Source of the DNA: Voacanga thouarsii
Taxonomy: Eukaryota > Streptophyta > Magnoliopsida > Gentianales > Apocynaceae
Direction: 5' to 3'
DNA length: 64,000 bases
Assembly: GCA_026120185.1 (NCBI GenBank)
Contig: JANUWF010001190.1
Coordinates: forward strand, 1,550,001-1,614,000
Shown: piece after piece, positions 1 to 14,059 of the stretch
Layout of the letters: each line of letters starts with the position of its first letter
Position numbering within the stretch: the stretch's first letter is position 1
The notes under the pieces: generated by a model
The model's database searches: none
The model's input: only the letters and a program-made list of their open reading frames with translations
What the model was told of the DNA's origin: nothing
Translations under genes and position numbers: made by a program

Positions 1-766
1 CCTATTGTGGCGCGCCTAACCTCGCTAGATATCCACTAGACAGGAAAAACTGGATGGAAGAAAACTGCTAGCTCCTAACCTTCTTTTCTTATCATGCTGT
101 CTGTGCCTAGCCACAGCATTTAAAGCGTCTCTCACAAATTGCTTCTTAAACAAATGAAAAAGTAGAAATCACCATCAGATTGTTATGGATACTTCAACCT
201 ACCTTTCTTTCAAAACGGAGCAAGTCTGTTTGATCTTTTTTATCCAAGAGTGGTCCAGAATGAAGTGATAACAAAGGATATGGTGATCTTATGTCTGCAG
301 TTTACAACTCCAAGGTGTGTATATATAGGCTCAAAATAGTGAAGGCTTAAAAATACCAAGAGTTTGCAACTAGGATCATGAAAAGAGGAAACCTGTACAA
401 CTTCAAAACAATAGAATATATAATATTTGCCTTATCAATGACACTTTTCTTGGTACAATCAAGAATAGAAGAAACTTTATACACCCCTTTACTCAAAGCT
501 GTACATGCTTACGTCTATAAAACTAGTAAAACTCTAGTTGTCATGTCATGAAAGATTATCATAGCCCTAAAAGGAGAAAATGCCATCAATTAAAAGGTTT
601 AAAACTACCACTCAGCTATTCACTACCTCAGTTACATCATAATATGAGAATATCCTCATCTACATATACATATCACCCAGCCAGATGCTTACCTTGGTCA
701 CATATAATTATAAAACCCTTCAGCACCATGAGAAGTTGAGTTCTAAGATAAAGAACGAGCCAAGTC
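1..766. other. 3' flank of the PUB5-type gene
   Basis: No coding region is supported here. The stretch lies just past the stop codon of the minus-strand U-box gene, so its right part is probably that gene's 3' untranslated region. No repeat, tRNA or second gene could be recognised. Confidence 0.5.
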
Positions 767-3700
767 CTATGCTTTTGTTTTTGTGGAGAAAGGACTGCGT
801 TTTGAAAATATGGACATTTTCCTGAAAATTCCGGCTCCCTTGCTACTAGATTTCCTCTCTGTAGAATGGTTGCCAAGGTCTCTTGCGTTCTCAAGGTCTA
901 GTTCAGAGCATTCTCCATTATCCTTGACTTCATCCCTCAATAGCCGTAGTAATTCTGTTGCCATTGCCTTCCCTTTGTTATTCCCACTGTTGGATACAGC
1001 AACAAGAGAAGGGATAATACCCTCATCCATGACCAGCTGGCAATATTGAACTCGTTGAGAGCACAAAGAAAGAAGAACAGCCACTGCATGTTCTTGGTCA
1101 TCTTGACTGTCACTCTCAAGTAGTTTAGATATGGAAGGAATACATCCTTCGGTCTCAGCAACAAAAACTCTAGCATCTTCACTGTAGCAAAAATTTTCCA
1201 AAATAGCTATAGGATAACTTGCCAGAGCACTATCTTCTAGAAAAGGTACCAGCTTAGGGATGAAATCAGACACTAACATAAAGGACCTAATATTATTATT
1301 TGCAGACAAATTGCACAGTATTCTTAAGGCCAGTTCCTGTATTCGTTCAATTTCTTTGTCGAGTATTCTCAGAATGCAGAATACTGCACCAGATGTTGCA
1401 AAGTTATAATTGCACAGTCCATGGCCTGACAACACCTCCAAAACACGAAGAGTTTCTTCAATAATTTCAGTGTCAAGAAATGACGCCAATAGACCATATG
1501 CTTCTTCTTCCAAGTATGGTATACTGCTTCTGAAACAAACAACCCACAGAAGATCAGTACGAGAGTACTGGAAAAACATCATATTCAAGTAATGCTATAA
1601 AAGCAGAACCAAAGTTGCATAACCATAGTCAGGGTGGCTGCAATGGAACAGAGGAAACAACAATAAAATTTTTATGATACACACAACATTACAACTTGAG
1701 CCAGCGTATCTTATGCATCTGCATGGATCAATTATTAATGCCAGAAAAAAGAACAGACTGTACAAATCACAGGTGATCCCTGTTCTAGATGCCATAAGCC
1801 AAGAAGAACGCAGAATATTTTCAACTGCTAAAACTTGGTAATGCTTAACTTCTCTGCATAACAATCAGAAATTTATGTCCTCTCCAAGAAAGTTAATACA
1901 GTTTACTAAAAAGAGCTATTGTTAGCATCTATAGACAAAAATTACCACAGTACCTGCAGTTATTCAGAAAAGATAACAGCAAAAGACATGCTGTTTTCTG
2001 AGCCTCCACGTCATGAAGGTCATATGCATCCTTCAGAAATTTTAAAATTGTCCGCACCAAATTCTTGCATGACATGTAGTTGCAAGTTTGATGTTCATGA
2101 TTCTCAGAGATCTTAATGTCTTGAATAACTTTGCACCTCAATTCCCAGGGACGTGAATCCAATTCAAATAAAATCTGCATATCTGTTTCCTGTGTGTTTG
2201 CATTAGATTGAAATCTATGAAGATCCTCAGTGTCCGCTGAGTTCATATTCAAGCCATTAGGGACATCTGGATAAGAGGAATCAGAACGCTCTCTGGCGTC
2301 TGAAGATCCCATAGAAATGTCACTGAAATCTATTGGAAGAGATAGGTCATCATTCATGAAACTACTCAAGCTGGCAATGGAACAGGATGAAGTTTCCAAT
2401 GGTTGAAATACTGCAGCCGAACTGGGGTCAGAAATGCTGACTTTATTATCTGTGCACCACTTTGTAATTAGATCCTTTATGGAAGTATTTGGAATCAATG
2501 ACAAGTGGGGCAACTTCTTTTTAGTCTGCGGACATGTATCATGACCTTCGTCAAACCACTTCTGAACCCACATCCTTTCAAATGTTTGCCCAGAAGCAAT
2601 AACAACAGGGTCATACATGATTCTCAAAGACAAAGGGCACCTGAATCCTTCAGGGACTGGAGGCACACTCAACATTTTAACTTGAGCATCATCTTGTCCA
2701 CCAGATAGACGAGATTCGACTTTGACAGATTGATGGCAGGAGCCTGAAAATGGAAAAGGTTCTTCATGCTGCAAAGAGGTAACCTTTTGCTCTTTCACAA
2801 TCAATTTACCATACTTATTTAGAAAATTAAGGAAGAATAATAGGATCTTTCTCTTTGGATTATTTTCTCCAACTTCATCAAGCAGCTTCTTGATGGATCT
2901 TTTCTCTATCAGGAGAGATTTCTGGGAAGTGATGCCAAGCCTCGATGCAGCAACTCGAACAGCTTCAAAAGCAGTTTCTTCCATAGAATATGTGGCAGTG
3001 CCATGCATATGAAGCAAATTCCGCAAAACCTTTCCAGCCTCCTCTTCAGATGGATCCAAGCAAAATGCTCCATTTCTAATATCAGAAATAACTTTGGAGA
3101 TCTAAAGGAAAAGGTTAAACAACAATGTTATATACATCCATTTTGATGCCTACAAAAATTCAAATAGAAAATGAGGATCTACCACAGAAGGAGAGAGCAA
3201 GGCAATAAAAACAAAATAGAAAAGAGTAGGAAAAGTGATCATCTTAAGTGGGTAACAGCGGACATCCTTAAATACAACACTCATGAAAATCTGCAGGTGC
3301 GTGGTGTTTGGGGAAAGAAGGGAAAGTGACAAGATCCATGAAATAAAGAGGCAACAAATAGAGGGGGTCCTTCTGCAATCTTCAAAACTGGAAGTAAATG
3401 TGCCCCACTTGCTATCAAATTTTCTCTCTTTCTGAAGTTGAAGATAAAAGGTTGGCAGTGAGGAGGAAGAAGAGCTAGATCTTAAAGGGACAGTATAGCT
3501 CAGAAGGTGTTTACTAGAATAAAATGAGTGAGAGAAACTGACAACAGTTAGCATAAAAAACCACATAAGGGGCCAGGTTGAATCCAGCAAGAAATAATTG
3601 AGCAAAATTGTTAACAGGACACTGATATTGGATGTAAAACATGAGGCAAATTAATTGGTATTATCTCCTAATGCATAAAGACGCACTCATTGACCTTTCT

Positions 3701-4991
3701 TTCAGAATTAGGTCAAAGATGAACCGTAGTAAGAAAGAACTTCATGCAGTTGAAAGTAACAAAAGTGAATGTGAATAAAGTATGATACAATCATCCTTCA
3801 TCAAGTGAAGTGACTATTCAGCAGGTCAAAATAGAAATGAAAACCTAAAATGGAGAAGAGAAAAGGAAAAAGAAAAAGAAAAAAAAAAAATTCCTTCTGA
3901 CCTTTGAAGCCAGCAACACAGGAACAATATGTTGCATCTGACCCAGACTTTGCTCCAGCAGATTCCTTGCTTTTTTGCATCTTGATAGTATAGCATCTCC
4001 AGTAAGTGCCTGAAAATGTTATGCAGAATGTTCTATCAACCTTAAAATGGAAATCCAAATAATGGAACCTTGCCGGAAAGTTCTCTCAAAGTACGTACCA
4101 GGTAGAGCTTACTGGACTCACTGCAATACTGAAGAAGTAATTTTGCTTTGATAATTGCATTGTTCAATAAGCAAAGTGCCTCAATTCCTGATGAGCATCG
4201 AGGCCGGGCTGCTTCTATTTCTGGAAATATATTCGAAATGCTATTAACCAACTTCAACAATTCTTTGCACATGAGTTGATGCACCTGGTACAGTGGCAAC
4301 ACTGGTCAGCTAACCATATCAGTTCTTATAAAAAGTATTGCAAAATGACTAGATAGCACAAAGTGACCAGGAAAACAAAAATTAACTAGAAACTGTAACA
4401 CCAAAAAATAGAAGTAATGCAGTTGATAAAAAAAAGAAAATAAATCACATTGGATACTAGATTCCAACTCCAAGTAACAGACAATTTTATCAGGAAAAAT
4501 CCATTAAACTTCCACAATATATGCATGTTTTAGTGACATCAAAACTTGTTTGGACCTATAATTTCATATCCACAGCAAGCAGACAACAGCAGCATAATTC
4601 ATATTTCACCATCACCCTCATAAAAACTTTTAGATTTTATCTTGTTAGTACTTAGCAGCAGGGTGCCATGAACCCCATCCCATGCAAAAACATGACAGAC
4701 TAATATTATAAGTCAGGTATATTGGGCTTTTCTAATGGGATAGTTATTATTTATAAATAAAGAACTTCACTTATACATAGATGAACTGCATTTGACACAA
4801 GTAGTTTGAAATTTCTTTCGTAAGAACATTTTGCCTCGTACATCTTGGACAAGAGCTCCTCAGACCATCAACTTGGATTCAAAAGCAGAAACATACTTGG
4901 GCAAACTTACTTCAGTCGAACAACATATCCATACCTTTATGACATAAGGAGATGGCAACGGTTCTGTAACTTCAGTAACATCAGTCCCCAT
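767..4991 (-). CDS. PUB5: U-box/ARM-repeat E3 ubiquitin ligase, PUB5 type
   Basis: Plant U-box proteins with ARM repeats act as E3 ubiquitin ligases, with the U-box recruiting the E2 enzyme. Five coding exons on the minus strand were joined by hand: 4935-4991, 4099-4284, 3902-4009, 1954-3101 and 767-1529. All borders are GT/AG and all phases agree, giving 753 codons plus stop. The start MGTDVTEV and the next exon (VHQLMCKELLKL, then IFPEIEAARPRC) match the N-terminal UND-type region of PUB5-like proteins. The U-box is at about residues 265-335 (VPEGFRCPLSLRIMYDPVV, then a TCPQTKKKL segment). ARM repeats fill roughly the last 250 residues (for example LRILCNLSANNNIRSFM). The C-terminus is basic and serine-rich. 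The length is slightly above my recollection of Arabidopsis PUB5 (about 720). Substrates cannot be inferred. No defect is visible. Confidence 0.93.
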
Positions 4992-6670
4992 GAGTTAAAG
5001 AATTATCTCGAGTCTGCAACTCGTAAACTGCAACATGATTAATGAAATATTTTACTATTTTAATAGTTGACAACTTTAAATATGCCAATTGCCAATTTTA
5101 AACAGGTGAAAAAGGAATACAAATTTCTTTGAGGATTGCAAAATTGGCTAGCAACAATCAGCTAGAGTCACAAAAAGTATCAACTAATCATCCCACCCAA
5201 ACAAAGACACCTGTATCAAACTGACTGGTAATTGGGCATTCTACTCATAGAAGTAATTTATCACTAATTATACTCTTGAAACACAGATCTTTTCAGAATA
5301 TAGCTAGCTATAGACTTTCTGATGAAACTTGGATCAAAAGAGCAGCCAGGGTATGCTGATATATATTTCCTAAAAGTATGTGCAGTTGTTTATTTTCGTG
5401 GTGAGAGCAAATTGAATCGTCACAGTAGTTACCAAGGGAATGTAGTCAGAAGTAGAAGAAAGATGCTTGAGATCCTTGATTTCACTGAGAGAACCAATAA
5501 TTGTAAAATTTCAATTACACACAAAGAGAGCCTCATTTATGTTCTTGATGAGAAATGAATCTCGAGTGATCTCTTCAGGATTACATGAGGAGCTCACAAC
5601 AGGTTATCCTCAGTTCAAGTAAGACAAGGCAATAATTCAATTGGTATAAAACAAGTGTAGAACAGTTTCGCCGGTTCCACAATCAAGGGAAATTTTGCCG
5701 AAACCGTTTGGATAGATGAGAGAGTTTATATTCCATAACAAAGAAGAAAAGCAGAATCTTAGCGACAATAAGCAACACACCACAAATATCAGAACAGTTG
5801 TACAAAAGGCAGGTAAATAATTTGGACTGCCTGACAGTAAACCCAATGAAAACTCCTACCAAGGAAAGAGAACAGCAGAACAACGATGATTTCCTCCTTT
5901 GCTCAACAAGAGGAGCACCTTCGACTCAATTCCATTTGCTCTCTTCCATTACAATATCCGAAAGACACCATTCAGGGCAAGCAGTGGATCAGACACCTTG
6001 GCTATATTAACGTCTGCAATTCCCTTAGAACCAATGAAATTCCTCCAAAGATTTGAACTTCAGAACTTACGTTTCGTTTTTTTCCACTGTGCAAGAAAAA
6101 CAATCGACGGTTGAAGTGCATAATCTTCTATGCTCAAAAAAGCATATCTATTCAGACCTCAAGAACCCACTTTTCCTTCCCGCAGAAGTACAGAATATCA
6201 CAAACAGAAACCCCAACTAAGAAGGAAAAAAACAGACCAAAGCAAGAACCAAAGATTGTTCATGAACCAAATTCAAGGCACCAAAGCTCATTCGCCCTTT
6301 AGCCTCACCTTTTCCAGTAGTCACTCTAACCAATACCGATAGAGGAAATTACTCCAAATTTCCTGACCCAAAGAGATAATTACGTTTTATGTTTGACAAC
6401 GGCCAAGACTGCAATTCAGCATAGGCTAGTGAAAAAGTTGACAACAATATGATGATGTGAGCATCCTCTTCCTTCTTCACATCAAATGGAAAGACCCAAA
6501 GAAAGAAGAAGACTCAGCCCGACACAGAGAGGACAAACAATCAAACATTGGAAGAGATGTTTCTGAAATCAGAGAAAAACAAACAGTTACCAGCCCAGCT
6601 GCCCGCAGTCTCTCTTGAATGCCATTCCCATAATCATTATTGACATTTCTATCTTTACTCATGGACTGTG
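4992..6670 (-). promoter_or_regulatory. Probable 5' leader and promoter side of the PUB5-type gene
   Basis: This is the upstream side of the minus-strand U-box gene. Short ORFs are present on both strands but none resembles a known protein. A minus-strand stretch ending near 6591 is followed by GTAACT (donor GT at 6590-6589) and could be a non-coding first exon spliced to the leader before 4991. That is inference from one donor-like site, and transcript evidence is needed. Confidence 0.3.
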
Positions 6671-7012
6671 GTTTTTTTTTTAATATATTATTATAAATGA
6701 TTACAAAAGAAAAGAGAATGAATATTTTCTTCTAAATATATATATATATACACACGGACGGAGATAAGGCCGGAGGTGCTGCCTGCCACTCCAAAATTTT
6801 TTAAATTACTATTTTTACTTCAATAAAAAAAAATGAGAAAATACCTTTTATTCTTAACTTTTCAATTTTTTAAAAAAATTATTTAATATATCTTTATGTA
6901 TAATTTATCTTTCTAACATTAAATTTCTCATTTTGTCCCTGCATATATGTTGGATACTTAATGAATTTTTTAATTTTGATAAAATATTTTATTAATTTAA
7001 TAATTATATCAC
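6671..7012. other. AT-rich intergenic DNA
   Basis: A poly-T run and a short TA run are followed by AT-rich sequence. No gene or bounded repeat is seen before the duplicated block that begins near 7013. Confidence 0.5.
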
Positions 7013-7102
7013 ATTTACTTTATAAAGTCTAATACTATTTTACTTCGTATATATTGAATTATAAAAAATTTAAAAAATAAATTATAAATATTTTTCATAG
7101 TA

Positions 7103-7380
7103 TTCCATCCATCCCATAATATAAATCGTTAGAAAATACTTTTGTTGTCCCAAATTATAAGTCGTTGGAGATTTTTCAAGAAGGTTTTAAAGTTACTTTT
7201 ACAGTTTTGTCTTTATTTATTATTCTCTTTTTCTCTCTTTCTCTCTCTTCTCTTCTCATGTTTCTAATATATTTAAATAGGGGTATTTTAGAAAGAAAAA
7301 ATATAAAGTCATATTATTTTTAAAAATCTTAATATGTATAAAATTAAGTCAAATGACTTGTATTATAGGATTAGAGAGAA
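7103..7380. mobile_element. Stowaway-like MITE inside copy A
   Basis: The ends read TTCCATCCATCCCATAATA on the left and, as reverse complement, TTCTCTCTAATCCTATAATA on the right. They are flanked by TA on both sides (7101-7102 and 7381-7382), and copy B at about 8520 shows the single-TA empty site. TA duplication and this terminal type are known for Tc1/mariner-derived Stowaway MITEs. Interior text recurs in the elements at 25403, 54843 and 60021, so they form one family. Confidence 0.85.
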
Positions 7381-7546
7381 TATAAGATTGGACCATAAAG
7401 TCATTAAAATGCCCTCTTCCTCTACTTGCTCAAATTAATGCATATTATTAGTAATAACAACTAATACACCTTGCATAGAGTAAGATTTGGTCAAAAGGCA
7501 TCCCGATGCCCTCTTACTCTACTCGGTGGAATTAATGAAGATTCTA

Positions 7547-7804
7547 GGCTAAGTTTGGTTCATGAAGGAAAGAGGAAGGAGAAATAGAAGGAAGAGTGAA
7601 ATATTTTACTTCCATTAGGAAAAATAACTGTAATTACTTTCATCTTATTTGGTTGAAGTGTAAGGGAAGTAAATATGATTTACCTCTCATTGTTTGATTG
7701 TAAAGTATATATGGAAGAAATAATTATTGAATTACTATTATACTCATAAAGCTAATTCATAAAAAATTTGCAAAGTAGGCTTTTTTTCTTTTTTGTTTTT
7801 AATG

Positions 7805-7847
<43 letters not shown>

Positions 7848-8366
7848 GCATCATCGTCACTGAGAATGAATAATATCATGTCAAACTTTCATAAATTATC
7901 GACAAGAATATTTCTCTACTATTATTAATTTGTTTTAGAATAAAATAAATCAAATAAATTTCATAAATTAGAAGTCCAATTATCTAAAATAATCAGCTTT
8001 AACTACCAGTCTAATTGTTATAAATTATTTCATTGATATATCTAATTAAAAAAATACGAGTATGATTTGAAGGCAACTACCATACTATACTCTCAGGAGG
8101 ATAGAAAAAAAAATCAACAATTTTATGAGTCCAAAATCAAGACATTGCATTGAGAGTAGAATTGTAATAATATAAATGCTATAGAACAAGAGGGTCTTTT
8201 TAACTCTCATTTACTTCCCAAATTCTCTAAAATAGAGAGAAAGAAAAAGCTGATATACTTCCCATCCTCCAATCATTCCAACCAAACGAAGTAAATCAAA
8301 CATTTACTTTATATTTTACTTCTCCTCCTCTTTTCTTTTCCACTTTCACTCGAACCAAACTCACCC
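7547..8366. mobile_element. Tourist-like (PIF/Harbinger-type) MITE, about 820 bp, inside copy A
   Basis: The left end GGCTAAGTTTGGTT pairs with the right end AACCAAACTCACCC. The same termini occur in the element at 17852-18289, which has a clean TAA duplication. Copy B reads continuously across this site. The left arm is purine-rich and the right arm pyrimidine-rich. A TA dinucleotide run occupies 7805-7844. The target duplication is worn in this copy, and there is no coding capacity. Confidence 0.75.
7805..7844. repeat. (TA)n microsatellite
   Basis: About 20 uninterrupted TA units inside the MITE at 7547-8366. Confidence 0.95.
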
Positions 8367-8737
8367 ACTTAGTTAGAAAGTAACATAGATACAGTGTTGA
8401 GAATAAGTACATGATTAACCTTTCAAATTTACTTTATAAAGTCTAATACTATTTTACTTCGTATATATTGAATTATAAAAAAAAATTAAACAATAAATTA
8501 TAAATATTTTTCATAGTATAAGATTGGAGCACAAAGTCATTAAAATGCCCTCTTCCTCTACTTGCTCGAATTAATATATATTATTAGTAATAACAACTAA
8601 TACACCTTTCATAGAGTAAGATTTGGTCAAAAGGCATCACAATGCCCTCTTACTCTACTCGGTAGAATTAATGAAGATTCTAATTAGCTAGAAAGTAATA
8701 TAGATATAGTGTTGAAAACAAGTACACGGTTTGCCTT

Positions 8738-8759
8738 ATATATATATATATATATATAT
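8738..8759. repeat. (TA)n microsatellite
   Basis: A short TA run directly at the right edge of duplicated copy B. Confidence 0.9.
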
Positions 8760-11700
8760 GGAGGTTGTTGTTGAAGGGATCAAGTTTGAACTCTTCAAGA
8801 AGGAACATAACAATTATAACTAATAATATTCTAATAGGAAGAAATATTTTTCTACCTGCTAAACATTCAACACCATTTTTTCAATTAAAAGAAAAACAAA
8901 TAGTGCTTGATGCTAAGATTCCATAAAATAAAAACCTTTATTTTTTATTAGTTTATAGTAATTGAAATAGAAATTAGTGCAAGTATTTTCCAAAAGGATT
9001 TTGGAAGAGTCAATTTTTATTATTTTATGTCTCCGAGTTGGTTGAATTAGTATTAAATTTTTTATATTGATACCGTTTAAATCTTTTTTTGACATGAGTC
9101 AATGTGTGAAATTTCAATATCGATTGTAAATTTTTTATTATTAAAAATAAAAAATATTACTATTATGCGTATAAGCAAACAACAGGAATTGTGTTTCCTC
9201 ATTCCGGATAAGAACAAAGAAAGCATAATTTTTTTTTTGGGCTGCGAAATCTCCTTTGTGGAGTTTTTTTTTTATGTCCCTTTTTATCTCAACTTAAGTA
9301 TTTGACTATTGGTGGGCTTTTCCAAAAGCTACAAAATTCTATAATACAATAACGAGGAAAAAGAACCCTTGATGTGATTGTGGGCCCTGTACTTTTCCTG
9401 TGGCCTACTATTGGATATCTTTCGGTTTCAGCCCATGGAGCCGTTTGCCATTGACCGTCCCCGTGAGGCCGTCTGAAGAAATTAAAATAAACATAGTTTT
9501 TCCAATAACAAATTATTTTTATGGCTAAATTCTTTTTTTTTTTTTTGAAAAAACTAGTATTTTGATTATTAAAGATCGAAGATGTGAAGGTGCTTAATAT
9601 GCATTCTCTCTCTATTCTTTTTTCTGGTTCATCTAGCGCGCACACCTTTTAAACATAGCTTTATTCAGAGTTTAGATCTTGATCGAATTTTTTTTTTTTT
9701 CATTTTTTTTTCACAAATTACAAATATTTTTTCTTTTAATTTTATTTATTCATATCTACAACTCTTTTGTATGATTTCTTTATTACTTCTTGGAGTTAGT
9801 TTGTTATCCAAACTTACTTTGGACCCTCTTTCCATCTTTCTTTTTTTTCTTAGATAATTTTCAAGACTATTGAAAATAAAGATAATAAATTACTTATTAT
9901 TATATATATATTTTTTTAGTGGCCTTGTGACCTTGAATTGAAATTGAATGTGAGTTTAGATATCTCTACCGGAGCTATCAGTAGATAGAGATAAAAAATT
10001 TACATGAAAGATTTTTAAGTGTTTAATTTTTATACTAGTTTGATACTTGTATTGTTGTATAAAAGGATGCAAAACAAAATACGTTAAACAGATAATTTTA
10101 TTTATAATTTTATGATTTAAAAAAATATGTTAAATAAATAATTTTTATTTATGATTTTACTATTTTTCAAAAGCTTATAAGAATTTACAAATCTCATAAT
10201 ATATATTTATTATTTTTTTATTTAAATTTAAAGTTGATGTGTTTACAAATATCACAAAATGAGATGTAAATGTCGCCACGTATTACAACAGAAATATTAT
10301 GTAACTCTTTATATATATATCTCCATGTAAGATTTGAAGTAACCATATAATCCATATATATAACTTGTTTATATTTTATAAATGAATGATTTTATTTAAT
10401 AAAAAATATTTAAAATAATAATTTACTTTAGATATGGTTTAATATTTTTTAAAAATTTTTATACCAAATCTATAGAGATTGAGTAATAAATTGGTAATGA
10501 AATCTTCACTTGGTGTGCAGGATGAAGTTTAACGAAGTCTCCCCCTCTCTTTATTTTCCCCCCTACAAATTTTCATGGCAAACAAGAAAAAAACGAAAAT
10601 TGTTGACAAGAAGTTTTTCCTACCTCTCACTATTTATTTTTCCTTAGCCGCGTAGTGGGGTTGTTATTTGTTATGGCAAACAATTTCAATAATTTTCAAA
10701 TTATTTTAAATATATATATTTTTTTTCAAACTACGAAAACCCCTTTTATCAATTTATTAATAATTAATTAACAATTCTGTCAATCACGAAACGTGTGCAT
10801 ATATTTTTAAAAATATTTAAATTTTTTTAAAAAATATAAAAAATCAGACTTTTATATTTAACTTACGAATTAAATACTATTTGTTTTTATTATAGGGGCA
10901 AGAAAAAGGTTGTACTAAGAATAACGAGTGTTATATATTGCATGGAAGCAGCTAACCACAAAAAGGGGTTGAGAATCTTTGACAAAATACCAACTGATTT
11001 TAACCGGCATGGACTTATTCAATTCTTTTTCAATGTTTTGGCTTTTTCCTTTTCCTCCCGTCGCACTCTAAACCACCTTTGTCAACAAATATTCAAATAA
11101 GAATGACAGAGAACTGAGAACCTATTGGTTGAATTGAAATTGGAAAATTTTTATTATATGCATCCATTGCACATATATTGATATATCGAGAAGTTATACC
11201 ATTTACAAATAATATTATACATAATATTTATTGTATAATCTTTGTTACAAATAATATAACTACTCAATACATTCGATACACGTGCATCGAATGCATATAA
11301 GAATTTTCCGAATTGAAAAACTTTCATTATCATCGTGTCTTCTTATTGAACTTGTACCAGAAGGCATGTTTACTAAATCAAGATTTCAAACGCGTTTTCC
11401 CATTACATTTTTTAACCTTAAAACGTATGTTAAACTTTAGGCAATTATGTTGTGTGGTTTAAGCATGAGTTCAATATTTGGTCATTTAAATTTTCTTGAA
11501 TTTAATAATAATCAAATAATTTAATTAATTAGAAGAAACACTCTTTATCAAGTGAAAAGTCATGAGTGTCCGGAAAAGAACCGGAGGGAAGGGGGCGACT
11601 CCGGCCTCCAACTATAACATTGTCCCTTTTATATAACTTGCCGTTCCTCTTCCCCTCAATTCCAAGATTATTATAATTTATCGTGAATAGAGTTAATTAA

Positions 11701-13650
11701 TAAGACACATATAAAAATACAAATTCAATAAGTCATTATTAAAATTTTATAACAACAAATAAAAATATAATTTATTTTCTTGATCCTCTTTATTTGTTAC
11801 ATCTAACTGCTTCACACAATTTAAAAAAAAAATAGTTAATCTTTTAAATTCATACGACTTTGTTTATACAGTCTAAAAGTACTATTAGATTCAATGTTCT
11901 CTACAACTGTTTTCCTACTTTGTTTATTCAATCATCTCTTTAAAATTATTACACTTTCATTTTTCAAAACTATTTAATATAAGGGTATATAACAGTAAAA
12001 TTAATATTAATGACACCTAATTTTTTTAAATGTGACAGATAAAAAAGAGACACCAAAACTTTTTAATTGTGACAGATAAATAAGGATAAAGAGAGTAACA
12101 AAAAATTATGGGAATTCGAGTTGAGCTTATAAGACAATTATCATTCCTCTTCTAATAGAATAATAGGATCACATAAAAAGAACAATATCATACAAGTAGT
12201 CCAATTAAATTTCTAGGTGTTCTAGTATTTTAAACATAGATATTTACAAAATTGGACCTTTTTTGCTGGATCAACATAGATAATCCAGAATTAGCAATAT
12301 TGATAGAGACAAATACAAGTTATTAGGTCTTTATGGGTGCTATGTTTCTCTCTTGATCATCAAATATATGTAATACAAAAAAGAAATCCTATTATATTAT
12401 TATATTCTTGTGTTTATTCTTGTCCCCCTTCCATTGTTTATATGTATCTGCGTGTATCTAATGAATCATTCTATTTCTATTAATATACTAATTGATTCAT
12501 AGAAACAGAAAAGGAAATACTTATATAGATATTGATATTTATAGATTATAGCATAAAAAAGGATAAATCACTTTTTACTAGATGATACTATAGTATATCT
12601 ATTCTTTAGTATCTTAAGGTTTTCAAATCTATTTTTTATTCCCTTCTATTTTGGACTAAAAAGATAAAGTTATTGATTTATTATAAAATTATTTACACTG
12701 ACTTCCTTTTAGATATATTTTTTTAATATAACAGGGACTGCCATGCTATTCAACTTTTGATGTTATGACTATAAATTGCTATAAATTATTTTTGTTTTTA
12801 ATCCCATCAAGTATATATTTACTTTATGTTTTAATTTTTTTAATTTTAAAAATTCAAAAAATAAAGATAAAGATGATACTATTACATGAATTTTATAGTA
12901 ATTTGTTAAGAGTAAAATATAAAAATAAAATTAGTTAAACAAATTTTTTAAACATTTATATTTTATTTTATTATATATATTTTACCCTCTTATAAGTAAT
13001 ATTTTATTTTTATTTTTTTAACTTATTGATGTACGTTAAAATAAAACTAATATTATAATACAAATACTAAATTATATTTTCAATAAAAATGATAAATGTA
13101 AAAAGTATGCGAGTTAAAATATTGAACAATGCAACTATTATCAACAAGTTAATATTAAGACAAAATTATGGATCATTGAGTAAATATATTTATATTAAAT
13201 TAAGATGTTTCTCATATGTCTAATATGAGTTTACAGATGATTAATTTTTATACATTTCTTTGTAACTTATAAATAAACAAAATTTTTTCTAAAGGATAAA
13301 AAAAAGAATAATATTTTATACTAAAAGGTAATAATAAGGGAAGTTGGTGTAAAATTTTAAAGCAGATAGAAGGTTTCTATCATATAGTTTTTTTTTAAGA
13401 GATATCAATGTAAATAATTTAATAGATTTACTTTTTAATCTAAAGAAGATTGGAATAAAAGGTGGGTTTTGAAACTTTAAAGTAATAAAGGGTAGGTATA
13501 TTATAATGTAAGGTATTAAAGCTAATTTACCTCATAAAAAATTTAAATGGCATATATTATTACGTATTATATTTTATATAAAATACAAAATTTTAATCTA
13601 CCCGATTCATGAGAACTAAATTTATATAAATATGTTTTTCATAGGGAGGC
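8760..13650. other. Gene-free AT-rich intergenic block
   Basis: Nearly 5 kb with only short ORFs that resemble nothing recognisable. Many A/T homopolymers are present. A more GC-balanced island at about 9300-9480 has no clear coding signal. I see no paired terminal repeats that would define an element, although most of it is probably decayed transposon sequence. Confidence 0.6.
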
Positions 13651-13651
13651 T

Positions 13652-13666
13652 GGGGGGGGGGGGGGG
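13652..13666. repeat. Poly-G run
   Basis: About 15 consecutive G residues in otherwise AT-rich DNA. The length is prone to sequencing or assembly error. Confidence 0.9.
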
Positions 13667-14059
13667 TAATGGCGTGTTATACTAACAAAGAATTTTGAAT
13701 CATCAACTAGGCTACAGTACTGTTACTGAAAACACACAAGTAGTTGACAGATGAATAAGAATGCTTCTTCAGGGAAGGTTGCTGGGGATTCGTATACAGT
13801 TCATGCAGCTCAAGATAAAAAAAAAATAAAAAATGGTGACAATAGTTAGGCATTAAACGGTGGATATTCATTCTTTTGCATTTAAAGATGCAGAGTATTG
13901 AATACATATTGTTCCAAAGTTAATTTGTAAAGGCAAAAGAGTTTAATTCAACATATCTTGACATTCCATTCGATTGATCGATTAATATGACTTAAATTCA
14001 AACTCACATTAATGGTAAACGGAATATAGAATAAATAATTATTTTATCATATCCTATAT

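Larger units (their letters stand above)
7013..8737. repeat. Tandem duplication, about 310-bp ancestral unit; left copy expanded by two MITEs
   Basis: Copy A (7013-8426) and copy B (8427-8737) share the same ordered sequence. Both open with ATTTACTTTATAAAGTC. Both then carry the block around ATGCCCTCTTCCTCTACTTG and later AATTAATGAAGATTCTA, and end in a GTGTTGA(G/A)AA(T/C)AAGTAC segment. Copy A is interrupted twice, at 7103-7380 and 7547-8366. Copy B runs straight through both points, so B preserves the two empty sites. Copy identity outside the insertions is high by eye but was not computed. Confidence 0.85.
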
